Assembly: GCF_902459535.1 (NCBI RefSeq)
Contig: NZ_LR699553.1
Location: 2,852,001-2,916,000 of the forward strand
Source: Paraburkholderia dioscoreae
GTDB lineage: Bacteria > Pseudomonadota > Gammaproteobacteria > Burkholderiales > Burkholderiaceae
DNA: 64,000 nucleotides
Direction: 5' to 3'
Shown here: positions 1-8,300 of the stretch, in pieces
Position numbering within the stretch: position 1 is the first letter of the stretch
Layout: each line of letters starts with the position of its first letter
Made by a program: the position numbers and the translations under genes
Notes under the pieces: model-generated
What the model saw: the letters and a program-made list of their open reading frames with translations, nothing else
Told to the model about the DNA's origin: nothing
The model's database searches: none

Positions 1-1
1 T

Positions 2-466
2 GTCCCGGAGCTTATCGTGCGTCGAGTGTCGGAGATGCTCAGAACCGGATCGGACGCCGTGGCGACGCAACGGGAAGCGACAAAAGAGGAAGCCGAGCGC
101 GCCGACGCCTTGGCGGGCCGCCGGCTGCCTCGCCCACACTATGTGGAAGAGATCGTCGGCCGCGTGTCGAGCCTCGAAGCGTTGCAACCGCAGAACGATC
201 TGCGCGAAATCTTGATTGTCGACTTGGAGACGCGCATCAAGGAGTTTTCGGCCCTAAACGTTGATGCTTTGACGCACGTCGAACTGAGCCGATGGACCAA
301 GTGGACAGGTGCCGTCGATCTGCAACTCGAAAGAGCCGCCGCTGCGGTCGACTTGGGTTGCCATCTGCTGACCGCAACCAACCTGATGCCCTTCGAGTCG
401 ATCCTAGCCAACGCCCAAGACATATCGATTTTTCGCGCCTATTTGCGCTGCCTGTCTGAGGCGTAG
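2..466 (+). CDS. Hypothetical protein, 5' end outside window
   Basis: The frame is open from the first bases of the window to the TAG at 464–466, so the gene probably starts upstream. A GTG at 17 could be an internal start giving 149 residues. The visible protein is mostly helical, with charged stretches (TKEEAERADALAG near the front) and no signal peptide, membrane segment or catalytic motif that I recognise. It lies 88 bp before the next gene on the same strand, and the two may share a transcript. I cannot assign a function. It belongs to the accessory left-hand region rather than to the conserved core. Confidence 0.6.
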   Translation, partial: VPELIVRRVSEMLRTGSDAVATQREATKEEAERADALAGRRLPRPHYVEEIVGRVSSLEALQPQNDLREILIVDLETRIKEFSALNVDALTHVELSRWTKWTGAVDLQLERAAAAVDLGCHLLTATNLMPFESILANAQDISIFRAYLRCLSEA

Positions 467-554
467 CGCGGTCAACCTCAAGATCGAACCACCGCTCGCC
501 TCGGCGCCGCCCATGCGTTGTTCAACCTTAGCGCTTTCTTGATCGAAAGCGCCC

Positions 555-1172
555 GTGCCTATGGCCATGAACGAATTTGAAGCGAACCTTGCGCGCTTTC
601 GTGCGCAATTCGACGCTCCGGAAAGCGCCGATGCCCGAACTCTCCTGAACCGATACAGCTATCTGCCAGAACTTACCGCCAAGTTGGATAATCGCGCGAA
701 GGGGACTGGCGTTGGCCGTTTGGAGCTCTACGAGATGGTCTTGTGGAAACTGTCCCGATTCCCCCATATCGACGACGAACTGCTCGCGCGAATTGGCGAG
801 GTCGATTCGATCGAGCCAGGGAAGCATCGCGACGCAAAATGCCTCCTCGCCGAGCTGCTGCGCTGCAAAGGCGTTCGCCTCCCCGTTGCATCGACTTTGC
901 TTCGCTTCGCGAACCCGGAGACGTTCCAGGTCATTGATGAGCGCGCTTTGCGCGTGTTGCTGCCCAACGACCGGGTGCCGGCGCCTGTTCCTGGGTCGCG
1001 GTCTAAGGCTTACCTGGTGCGATGCTGCGAGCTGTATTTTCGCTATCTCGACGAGCTGCGGACAATTTGCAGCGAGGCTCTCCCCTTCCGCTTGGCCGAC
1101 CGCGCGCTCTATCAGCTCGACAAAGAGCTCGGCAATAAAATCGGGAAACGAGCGAGCGACGAAGGCGAGTGA
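555..1172 (+). CDS. Hypothetical protein with helix-hairpin-helix (HhH-GPD-like) segment
   Basis: A 205-residue protein. Possible starts are GTG 555, ATG 561 and ATG 567, with no clear ribosome binding site to choose between them. Around residues 98–130 the pattern CKGVRLPVASTLL, followed by a proline and then VIDERA, resembles the helix-hairpin-helix plus following aspartate loop of the HhH-GPD base-excision fold. The glycosylase catalytic lysine and any iron-sulfur cysteines are not evident, so DNA binding is more likely than a classic glycosylase activity. It precedes the split nuclease-like gene at 1240 by 67 bp on the same strand, so the two may work together. The fold is inferred; the function is unknown. 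Confidence 0.6.
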   Translation: MPMAMNEFEANLARFRAQFDAPESADARTLLNRYSYLPELTAKLDNRAKGTGVGRLELYEMVLWKLSRFPHIDDELLARIGEVDSIEPGKHRDAKCLLAELLRCKGVRLPVASTLLRFANPETFQVIDERALRVLLPNDRVPAPVPGSRSKAYLVRCCELYFRYLDELRTICSEALPFRLADRALYQLDKELGNKIGKRASDEGE

Positions 1173-1239
1173 ATCGGGACCGAGGGATCCCGAGCGCCAG
1201 ATTTGGCCATTTGCAACATAACACCAATAGGATTCGCCA

Positions 1240-1650
1240 ATGTCTTTGCTGTCTCATCTTTTGACGGGCTCGGGGAAGGAAGAGCTCTACGCCACCACCG
1301 CTCTGAACTACTTGCTCGGCCACAACCCGCAGTTTCGCGAGGCGCTCGTCGCGAATTGGGCTCAGCAGGCACAAATCGACTTGCCCCCCGCGCTGACCTT
1401 TCGATCGGAAGTTCAAGCTGGCGAAGGGTGGTGCGACATCGCGGGCATCGACGCCGTGGGACAGGTCCACGTTCTCATCGAAGGAAAGTTTTGGGCCGCA
1501 CTCACGGACAATCAGCCCGGATCGTATCTTGAGGTATTGGCCAATGGCGGGGGCGGCCTGCTCATGTTCGTTGCGCCCGCGATCCGGACAGACACGATTT
1601 GGCCAGAAATTTTGCGGCGCGCCCAAGGTTCAGGACATGAAGCACAGTGA
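1240..1650 (+). CDS. PD-(D/E)XK nuclease-like protein, N-terminal part
   Basis: A 136-residue reading frame preceded by TAGGA seven bases before ATG 1240. Residues 64–83 carry a restriction-type core: Asp66 in WCDIAG, then E81-G-K83 in LIEGKFW, a D-x14-E-x-K arrangement on adjacent strands. TDNQP follows, a motif I associate with a family of longer PD-(D/E)XK proteins. The frame ends right after WPEILRRA, where those relatives normally continue into a LALTSW segment. That segment is present in the next frame at 1647. The gene is therefore either the front half of a frameshifted nuclease gene or the first of two coupled genes. The nuclease assignment comes from motif recognition only. Confidence 0.6.
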   Translation: MSLLSHLLTGSGKEELYATTALNYLLGHNPQFREALVANWAQQAQIDLPPALTFRSEVQAGEGWCDIAGIDAVGQVHVLIEGKFWAALTDNQPGSYLEVLANGGGGLLMFVAPAIRTDTIWPEILRRAQGSGHEAQ

Positions 1651-2321
1651 GCCCCACGGTGTTGCCGCATTTGCGTTTCGCAACGCTAAAAAGCGGCCAC
1701 ACTCTAGCGCTGACATCTTGGGGCGCGGTGCTTAATTTCCTTGAAGGCGAAGGCATCAAGGCGACCGACGCGGCCTTTGTATCCGACGTCAGGCAACTCG
1801 AGGCGCTTTGCGCGCGAATGGACGTTTCCGGCTTCTTGCCGTTGACGGCGACCGAAATGACCTGCGCGGTCGGGCGTCGCTACGCGCAATTGCGTCTCTT
1901 GCTCGACGACTTGCAGCAACGCCTCTTTGCCGCCGGCGTGGCGACAAAGAACCCGGGGACAATCAAGTCCACGGAATGGTGGCCCCTGCTCTTGTCAGAC
2001 GCGCGCGCGTATTTGAGATTTTGGATTCAAGGATGGTCAACCCATCGCGAGACGCCATGTTGGCTTGCAATCCCACGATCGGGCGAACGTCTGCTCAATG
2101 CCGATCAGTTCGCAAGGATCGAGCGGCTGGATCATGAGCATCCATCCCGCCTAATCAAAGAGTCCGATTACTGGCTCGTGCCGCTCTACCCCAAGTTGGG
2201 GGTCGAGCGGCACGACGTGCTGTTGGACATGCTCGAACAAGTTCGCGGCGTCGCCGACCTCATTGCACAAGACGCCACGCCGTTGGGTAGTCCCTCGCCA
2301 CCGTCGCAAACGGCAAGTTGA
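1647..2321 (+). CDS. C-terminal part of the PD-(D/E)XK nuclease-like protein (possible frameshift)
   Basis: A 224-residue frame opening with GTG 1647, which overlaps the preceding stop as GTGA. An AGGA lies about eleven bases upstream. The front segment (HTLALTSWGAVLNFL, then DVRQLEALCARMD and FLPL) looks like the direct continuation of the nuclease-like protein encoded just before it. Losing one base between about 1641 and 1650 would convert a single chain into these two frames. The alternative is genuine translational coupling of two subunits. The last 100 residues are tryptophan-rich and have no motif I know. A following intergenic region of about 326 bp separates it from a convergent operon. 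Confidence 0.55.
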   Translation: MSPTVLPHLRFATLKSGHTLALTSWGAVLNFLEGEGIKATDAAFVSDVRQLEALCARMDVSGFLPLTATEMTCAVGRRYAQLRLLLDDLQQRLFAAGVATKNPGTIKSTEWWPLLLSDARAYLRFWIQGWSTHRETPCWLAIPRSGERLLNADQFARIERLDHEHPSRLIKESDYWLVPLYPKLGVERHDVLLDMLEQVRGVADLIAQDATPLGSPSPPSQTAS

Positions 2322-2647
2322 CGCGGACGGGTCAGCCCAAAAGCACCAGAGAATCCCAGATCTCCCTGCGAACCTCGAAAGTGCCGCTCGTCAATCCGCG
2401 GCGCCTCGTCGTTGGCGTGTTGGTTGCGCCGCTTGCCTTGCTCCTCCCGCTCCAGCCGCGGCGCTTTCTGCCTGACCAACGGCATTGCTATTCGCGCTCA
2501 CTTTTGCCTCTCATATGCGAGTTACCACCCCACGGCTTCACCCAACGCTGCTGAGCCAATGCTGCCATGCGTCGGAGCCCACCGTGAAACTGGGGAACCA
2601 GATGGGAACCTCCGGTCCTGGCCATCGCGTGATGGTCGCGGTCGGCG
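2322..2647. other. Convergent intergenic region, no gene recognised
   Basis: This stretch lies between the 3' ends of the nuclease-like gene and the RepB-like gene. I see no convincing reading frame, no strong hairpin with a T-run and no tRNA-like structure. It could hold decayed coding sequence or an island junction, but nothing in it proves that. Confidence 0.5.
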
Positions 2648-3544
2648 TCATTCGCGTTCCGGTGTTCGGTTGTCCGCCGCGATGGCATCTAAGGTTGTCA
2701 CGAGGCTCGCCAACAAGTCCTCGTGATGACGCCGGAGATGCCCGCGGATGTTCTCGTTCCTCAGAAGCCGATTCATGAATCCCTTGGCGACCACGAGCGA
2801 GAGCATCGTGTCGCCGATTCCGTCCTCGACCGCCTGGCAATCTTGGTGCAGGCGCTCCATTTCAGCCTCCATGCGCGCGATGTCTTCTGGCGAAATGTCG
2901 GTCTTCTTCTTGGGCTGCGCCTTGGCAGTCAACGCTTCCGGTCGCGTCGTGATCAAGAGCATTTCCGCGTAAGACGCGGTGAATCTGTTGGCCGCAACCA
3001 TCATCTCCGCCGCCTCGATTTGCCGCATGGGCTTCATCTTCTTTAAGGCTGCAAACACTTTGGGAATAGCCTGCTTGTCTTTGAGAAGGGATACCGCTTC
3101 GGGCGCCACTCCGTCCAACAGATGAATTCTTTCGCGAATCCTTCGCACGTCCATTTTGAGGACCGTCGCGATGCGCTCTTCGGACGCCCCCTGCGCCAGG
3201 CTAGCTCGAATCATTCGATGCTCTTGGACAACGGTGATCCGGTTAATGTGGCGGTTGAAAGAGAACCCCTCGTCGTCCAGAGAGACCATGCACGGGGCCG
3301 TTTCTCGCCCCAACTCTTTGAGCGCTTCAAGCCGCAAGCGTCCGTCCAACAGGTCATATTCTCCCGGTCGCCCTTCCACTGGGTAAACCGCCAACGGCTC
3401 TATGACACCAAGCTCTCGGATCGAGCTGACGATGGTGCGAAATTTCGGGGTCGCCAAGACTTGCGGCAGTAGTGGCGCGCTAGGGCGTATCCGTTCCAAT
3501 GGAACCTCGATGATCCGCAGATCGAACGCATGCTTGACGGTCAT
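2648..3544 (-). CDS. RepB/ParB-like DNA-binding protein (second of pair)
   Basis: A 298-residue protein whose N-terminal 100 residues form a ParB/Spo0J nuclease-like domain: an LERIRPS opening, then ELGVIEPLAVYP, then DLLDGRLRLEALKELG. A helix-turn-helix region lies around residues 115–150, and a helical C-terminal region resembles the RepB plasmid-partition C domain. The usual ENxxRR-type CTP-binding motif is altered (HINRITVVQEH). Its ATG overlaps the stop of the upstream RepB-like gene by four bases, so the two are translationally coupled. No ParA ATPase or replication initiator is visible nearby. It is therefore unlikely to be a standard partition cassette; a role with the upstream serine recombinase is inferred. 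Confidence 0.75.
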   Translation of the reverse strand: MTVKHAFDLRIIEVPLERIRPSAPLLPQVLATPKFRTIVSSIRELGVIEPLAVYPVEGRPGEYDLLDGRLRLEALKELGRETAPCMVSLDDEGFSFNRHINRITVVQEHRMIRASLAQGASEERIATVLKMDVRRIRERIHLLDGVAPEAVSLLKDKQAIPKVFAALKKMKPMRQIEAAEMMVAANRFTASYAEMLLITTRPEALTAKAQPKKKTDISPEDIARMEAEMERLHQDCQAVEDGIGDTMLSLVVAKGFMNRLLRNENIRGHLRRHHEDLLASLVTTLDAIAADNRTPERE

Positions 3545-4461
3545 GGCAAAAGCTCCTGTGGGATGCGGCTGGCCACCGCCTCGGGAATGTCTTTGATTCC
3601 CTCGGCGCGAAGCAACGTCCGAAAATGCTCATCAGACAAGAACCGCCGAAACGCGGACGTGATCAGCAGAAGACGTTGCTCCTGAAGCGTGGCATTCTGA
3701 ATGACGAATTTTTGCCTGCGCACCTCGGTCTGGTAGGTGCGAAGCAGCTTTTGCGGGGTCGGCTTCTCTCGCGGCGCTGGCTTCTTTGAATGAAACGCTT
3801 TCCCGACCGCCTCGCGCTTGCTGAGGAGCTTGCGCACTCTCATCAACTCCTCGCCTTTGAGCGTGCCATTCTCGTATGCCGCGACCATTGCATCCTGCAT
3901 CTCCCCCGTCGAGGATCGAGCGATGTCCAACGCAAGCCACATCGGCACCATTCGCTTCTCAACGGCTCTCACAAGACGCTGCTCGCCGTTTTCCAGCAGG
4001 TTCAATATGCCGTTGATGTAGCCCGAATCGAGGTTCGTCTTCGTCGAAATTTGCTCGGCCGTGTATCCACGAGCCTTCAGTATTTGGATGCCGCTGAGCA
4101 ACTCTTCGGTTGTGTGCCGTCGCCGAGCGATATTTTCAGTCAGCGTGATGAGGTAGCGCTCGACTTGATCCGCCTCGACGACGCAGCATGGAATGACGGT
4201 TTCGCCCAACGCCTTTAAAGCTTCCAGGCGCCCTTGGCCGCAAAGCACCTCATGCCACTCCTCGCCCGACTCGGCGCGCCCGCCATACGCGACCGTGATG
4301 GGCCGTTTGAGCCCGATCGTCGCGATGTTCTCGACAAGCTGCGCGAAAAACAGGCTGTTGCGGGTCCGAGGGTTCAGGACTCGGAGTTGCGTGGCCGGAA
4401 TCAGCGTGATCTTTTCCGCTCTGGGCAGCGTCGCCAAGAATCCTTTGAACTTGTCATCCAT
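3541..4461 (-). CDS. RepB/ParB-like DNA-binding protein (first of pair)
   Basis: A 306-residue protein. The start at 4461 (MDDKFKGF) is preceded by a GAGGAG ribosome binding site and overlaps the recombinase stop by eight bases. Residues 20–110 look like a ParB N-terminal domain: LVENIATIGLKRPITV, then CGQGRLEALKALGE, then TENIARR, the last being close to the ParB CTP-binding arginine motif. A helix-turn-helix region follows (GYTAEQISTKTNL). The C-terminal part is helical and RepB-like. It differs clearly in sequence from its downstream partner, so the pair is not a recent duplication. The operon order recombinase–RepB–RepB suggests the two act on the element's DNA, for example in site recognition or synapsis. 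Confidence 0.78.
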   Translation of the reverse strand: MDDKFKGFLATLPRAEKITLIPATQLRVLNPRTRNSLFFAQLVENIATIGLKRPITVAYGGRAESGEEWHEVLCGQGRLEALKALGETVIPCCVVEADQVERYLITLTENIARRRHTTEELLSGIQILKARGYTAEQISTKTNLDSGYINGILNLLENGEQRLVRAVEKRMVPMWLALDIARSSTGEMQDAMVAAYENGTLKGEELMRVRKLLSKREAVGKAFHSKKPAPREKPTPQKLLRTYQTEVRRQKFVIQNATLQEQRLLLITSAFRRFLSDEHFRTLLRAEGIKDIPEAVASRIPQELLP

Positions 4462-6037
4462 AAGACACTCCTCGGAGAGGAACCCTGCGACTAAGGTGGA
4501 CCAGCATGGACAAATCGTCGAAGCGATACACGTCGAATCCGTGTTCGTTGTGGTCACCCAGACGCAACTGGTCCGCATAGACATCAACCGCCGGAAGCAA
4601 GTAGTAGTCGCGAATGGCCTGCGCGTCCGGCTCCATGCGCACGGCCACGGTGATGTCCGGTTTCATGGCGTTGTCAAAGCGAACGATCCAGCGGTTGGCG
4701 CCTGCCTCGGTCGCTCGGCACCGGCACAGCGCGAGGGACACCCGGAATTCGCTGTTCACAGAAATCAACTCCGTGCCCGGATCGGTTTCGACCGATGCCC
4801 CAGCCGCCACCATCGCGCTTTTTGCCTGCGCGACTATTTCCGGGTGCAGCGCCCGCAGGCGACGGTTGATTTCTATGTAGCGGTAGTCCCGATCAGGGGT
4901 GTATCCGATCAGACCATAGCTTCGCAACAAGCTGCCGAACCGGCTGCGGTAAGCGCTGCTGGACGGACCGCCGCCCGCCTCATCGATCAAAATTCCTGAG
5001 AGGTATCCATTGCGGAGCAACACTTTGCGCAGCACATCGAGCATGTCGCCGTCGCTCAAGCGATACGAGCGGCCGAGGATGATCTGGCGCGCCGCCTCGA
5101 ACATCAGCTTGTCGACCACTGGCTCGAACGCGTCGTCCGCGCGAGCCCACGACGCTGGGGGGTTATTCACGCGCTCCTGTTTCAGCTTGAACGAGGTTCG
5201 GTTCCAGACGTTGTGGCCGATGTATTTTTCGTTGATCAGAATCTGATGAACGGTTCCTCGTGACCATCGCGAGCCCAAATCTGTCCTCTGCCCTGCGGCG
5301 TTGAGCGAAGCGGCGATCTCAGCTTCGGTCCGGCCTTCCTCGACAAACGCGCGGTAAATATCCCTCACCACCACGGTTTCCTCGACCGGCCCCGGAGCCA
5401 GAATCACTCGGTCCGTTTGAATGGACTTGTGCTCGCCGCGATCAAGCTCGCCTTTGACTCCGCCAGCTTGGTCGATCAACACTCGGCGCAGCCCGTAACC
5501 CGCAGGACCGCCCTGACGGTATCCGCTCTTGATCAATCGAAGCTGGCCGGCATGGACTTTGACACTGAGCTCCCGGCTGTATTCGCCAGCCATGGTCCTT
5601 TTCACGCTCTTGATGATGCTTGAAACCGGACTGCCGTCATTTTCGAACTGTTCGGCGCAGTAAAGGACGCGAACGCCAGCCTGTTTGCAGCGAATTTCGT
5701 AGCTTGCGCTTTCGTCGGGGTCTTGGAAACGCCCCCAGCGGCTGACGTCGTAGACGAGAATCACTGAAAAATCGACGCCGGCCTCAACGTCGCGAATAAG
5801 CGCTTGCAAGGAATCACGCCCCTCGAGCCGGAGCCCGCTCTTTCCTTCGTCCGCATAGGTCCGAACGATTTCAAGGTTTCGCGACTCGGCGAACGCCTGA
5901 ATCACGTCCTTCTGATTTTCGGTCGAATATTGTTGATGCTCCGTCGACATTCGCACGTAGGCTGCGGCGCGGCCCCGCGATCCATTTGTCCCGGCGGACG
6001 AATCTTCGTGCGCTGATCGGCTCACCATGCCTCCCAT
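4454..6037 (-). CDS. Large serine recombinase
   Basis: A site-specific recombinase of the resolvase/invertase superfamily. Near the front is YVRMSTEHQQ, with the catalytic serine in the R-M-S triplet. DVSRWGRF follows about 65 residues later, typical of the catalytic domain. After it come the resolvase E-helix region (AGEYSRELSVKV) and a Recombinase-type DNA-binding region containing SRWSRGTVHQIL and NEKYIGHNVWNR. The C-terminal half lacks an obvious zinc ribbon. The start is uncertain: ATG 6037, ATG 6028 and GTG 6025 are all possible, the last two next to GGGAGG, and the frame is open to 6079. It heads a coupled operon with two RepB-like genes and diverges from a small helix-turn-helix gene. 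It probably mobilises the island. Confidence 0.9.
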   Translation of the reverse strand: MGGMVSRSAHEDSSAGTNGSRGRAAAYVRMSTEHQQYSTENQKDVIQAFAESRNLEIVRTYADEGKSGLRLEGRDSLQALIRDVEAGVDFSVILVYDVSRWGRFQDPDESASYEIRCKQAGVRVLYCAEQFENDGSPVSSIIKSVKRTMAGEYSRELSVKVHAGQLRLIKSGYRQGGPAGYGLRRVLIDQAGGVKGELDRGEHKSIQTDRVILAPGPVEETVVVRDIYRAFVEEGRTEAEIAASLNAAGQRTDLGSRWSRGTVHQILINEKYIGHNVWNRTSFKLKQERVNNPPASWARADDAFEPVVDKLMFEAARQIILGRSYRLSDGDMLDVLRKVLLRNGYLSGILIDEAGGGPSSSAYRSRFGSLLRSYGLIGYTPDRDYRYIEINRRLRALHPEIVAQAKSAMVAAGASVETDPGTELISVNSEFRVSLALCRCRATEAGANRWIVRFDNAMKPDITVAVRMEPDAQAIRDYYLLPAVDVYADQLRLGDHNEHGFDVYRFDDLSMLVHLSRRVPLRGVSYG

Positions 6038-6130
6038 GGTCGGGCGATCGACCAACGCCGCAGGAGTGCGGCGCTCCACGCCCCGCCTCGGCGCTCGCCT
6101 TCACGAAATATACTTTTGGAGCCGCGAAAA

Positions 6131-6478
6131 ATGTTACCGAAAACAGGCAACAAATTGCCGGCGAATCACGCGCTGCCTGTCGGGAGCGAATACCCCCTCG
6201 CCATCGCCTTTGCGCTCAAAAAGGATGTGGGCGACACTCGCCAAGCAATCAAAACGCTAACTCGCTGGACAGGGGCGAGCGAGCGGACGGTCCAAAACTG
6301 GCTCTCTGCTGTTCGAGGCCCCAGCGGTGCGCACCTGGTTGCCTTGGCGAAACACTCCGCAGCCGTTCATTTCGCTTACCTCGCTCTTAGCGGGCGCTCG
6401 GACGCGCAGTCGCGTGATGTCGGCGCGTCAGTGGCACTGCTTCACGAAGCAATCGCACTGTTGGTGGGTCCGCGCTAG
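6131..6478 (+). CDS. Small helix-turn-helix protein divergent from the recombinase
   Basis: A 115-residue protein starting MLPKTGN. A TTG at 6116 in the same frame is a less likely start. Residues 38–80 contain TRWTGASERTVQNWL, a clear helix-turn-helix with a recognition helix, followed by GPSGAHLVALAKHS. No other domain is seen. It is transcribed away from the recombinase, about 100 bp separating the two starts, an arrangement typical of a repressor or excision factor controlling a recombinase operon. That role is inferred from position. It belongs to the same accessory module. Confidence 0.72.
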   Translation: MLPKTGNKLPANHALPVGSEYPLAIAFALKKDVGDTRQAIKTLTRWTGASERTVQNWLSAVRGPSGAHLVALAKHSAAVHFAYLALSGRSDAQSRDVGASVALLHEAIALLVGPR

Positions 6479-6630
6479 CCCGCACGAACACGGAAGACCT
6501 AAGGGTCGCGTCCATTACGGGAAACGAAAGGACGCGAGCGGTCGCGAAACGGTCAACAAGCGCCGAGGCTTCAGCCCTTCTTCTGGCTTCGGCAATGAGC
6601 ATCATTGCCTGCCCAAGGACTTCAATTCCG

Positions 6631-7803
6631 CTACCGCTTCGCCTTTTTTGGCTTGGGTTCTTCCTCTTGTGTGAACAAACCATCACCACTGTTGAGCACG
6701 CGAAAACCTGATGGGTTCAGCAATGTTGCGCTGCGCGGCTTGATGAGCACATCGCCCGAGCATCGAACTTCCGTATCCGATCCGTGGGCGGAGATTGCAC
6801 GCTTATAGTCTCTCGGACCCAAGTCGATCTCAACCATCTTCTCGCTGTTCTCCACGACAGCCGCGACGAGAATCGTCCCATGCTTTTCGCCGTGCGCCCG
6901 ATCGAGACGCTTAATGTAGCCTTGAACGGTCTTGTTTTTCGCGGTGTAGGTGCGCCTGTAATACGCGGAAGCTTTCTCCAAGCGCTCCACTTTTTCCTTT
7001 GCGAACGAAAACTTGACTGGCTTTGGTCTATCTTTGCCCGGGCGCAGCGGAGTGATCGAAATCTCGACCGCCCTGCTCTTGTCGCGGCCACTTATGCCCA
7101 CCAACGCGTCGCACATGTTCGCGCTGGCCCCCGCCGCCACAGCTTCATCAAGCGCTTTGTGTTCGTCCTTCTTTTTGCTTTTCAGACTGACCGCGTGGCT
7201 GAGCGCCTTTAATCCTGACGACAGGTTTGAGATGACATTGTTCGTCATCGGCACGTCCTGCAGTGTCGGTTGATCGATCGGCGGCTCAGGCATCAGGGCA
7301 AACAGATTTACGACGTAACTCCCCTTGGTGGTTTGGCCCAACCTAAGGGTATCGAGAAACGCGTTGGTCACGGCCGTTGGCCGCTGGTGGTATTGCCTCT
7401 TTGTCAGATAGGACATGGCTGCTGCGATCAGCAACTCAAGGGCCTTCTCGTTTAGCGCCACTCCATCGATGGCCGGGATAGTGCCGCCCTCGACATCTTC
7501 GTGGACCACTCGGATGCTAATCACATCGCCGAAGCGGTCGCTTGCGGCAATTACGATATCTTCTGTCGTTCGACCTTCGAACTCGGCTATCGCCATCACC
7601 GCGTCCGCTAACCGAGGCAAAAAATCCTCGGCTTCTTCTGATGTCGGCAGCAACACCTGTGCATCGCTCTGATCCGCGTGGTGCCATATCGATGCGAACG
7701 GCCCGAGCGCGCCATAGTCGGCCCACCCCGACGCAATGAGATAAGACTGCAACTGAGTCCATCTCAGGTTGCCGATCTGTTTGATCACGTCATCGCGAGT
7801 CAT
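6631..7803 (-). CDS. Unknown protein partnered with a DUF4365-type protein
   Basis: A 390-residue soluble protein. The N-terminal half carries a run of conserved-looking strands: SDRFGDVISIRV, GTIPAIDGVAL, then RLGQTTKGSYVV. The C-terminal third (TVQGYIKRLDRAHG, EIDLGPRDYKRAISAHG, CSGDVLI) looks like a beta-rich domain ending in a lysine-rich tail. I do not recognise a catalytic motif or a named family. Its ATG overlaps the stop of the DUF4365-like gene by four bases (ATGA), so the two proteins are made together and probably form a complex. Base composition is lower in GC than the core genes. Defence or stress function is a hypothesis resting on the partner and the island context. Confidence 0.7.
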   Translation of the reverse strand: MTRDDVIKQIGNLRWTQLQSYLIASGWADYGALGPFASIWHHADQSDAQVLLPTSEEAEDFLPRLADAVMAIAEFEGRTTEDIVIAASDRFGDVISIRVVHEDVEGGTIPAIDGVALNEKALELLIAAAMSYLTKRQYHQRPTAVTNAFLDTLRLGQTTKGSYVVNLFALMPEPPIDQPTLQDVPMTNNVISNLSSGLKALSHAVSLKSKKKDEHKALDEAVAAGASANMCDALVGISGRDKSRAVEISITPLRPGKDRPKPVKFSFAKEKVERLEKASAYYRRTYTAKNKTVQGYIKRLDRAHGEKHGTILVAAVVENSEKMVEIDLGPRDYKRAISAHGSDTEVRCSGDVLIKPRSATLLNPSGFRVLNSGDGLFTQEEEPKPKKAKR

Positions 7804-8300
7804 GCGTGCTTCCCCTGGCTGGCCAACGTGATGAGGTGCAACAACGCGTCCGTGTCCAAACGCTGCGTCAGTGGAATATCGACCGTCACCTTCGATTTGT
7901 TTTTGATCGTCGGGTCATTCTTGATCGACATCCAATAGCACGTGTTGTGGAGACTCATGTATTGGGGGTGATGCCGGATCCAATCGCCGGTGTCGTCAGG
8001 CACGAGAAGCACGACCAAGTAGCGAGGAACGATGAGCCGATCGTTTTTCAGGTCGTCGTAGTTCTTCCGGGGAAGCGGAAACTTGATGAAGCCGTCCTTC
8101 ACCATTCTTTGCGAAGTGGCTTTCAACTGTAGGCTGATCTTAGGAAACCGATTCTTGGTTGCCGTCGGGAATTTGCCGTCAACATCAAGGTCGATGCTTT
8201 GGTCGTCGACCTTCATATTCCCGGTGTTCAAGCCTGCCTGGCTCGCCATCGCATGGACGTATGCCACATTGAACTGCTCTTTTTGATTGGAATTGAACAT
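7800..8300 (-). CDS. DUF4365-type, putative PD-(D/E)XK nuclease-fold protein
   Basis: A 166-residue protein starting MFNSNQKEQF at 8300. It has a helix at residues 5–25, then SIDLDVDG (Asp37, Asp39) and PKISLQLKATS (Gln58, Lys60). This D…QxK layout matches the DUF4365 family and is a known variant of the PD-(D/E)XK nuclease core. The rest (YLVVLLVPDD, CYWMSIK, TVDIPLTQRLDTDALLHL) also fits that family. It is the first gene of a two-gene operon with the unknown 390-residue protein. I infer a nucleic-acid-cutting or binding role, possibly anti-phage. Family assignment is from memory of motifs, not from a search. Confidence 0.72.
   Translation of the reverse strand: MFNSNQKEQFNVAYVHAMASQAGLNTGNMKVDDQSIDLDVDGKFPTATKNRFPKISLQLKATSQRMVKDGFIKFPLPRKNYDDLKNDRLIVPRYLVVLLVPDDTGDWIRHHPQYMSLHNTCYWMSIKNDPTIKNKSKVTVDIPLTQRLDTDALLHLITLASQGKHA

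Noticed and set aside
2186..2485. Minus-strand frame of 99 codons in the convergent gap
   Set aside because: It overlaps the nuclease-like gene, has no ribosome binding site and no recognisable motif.
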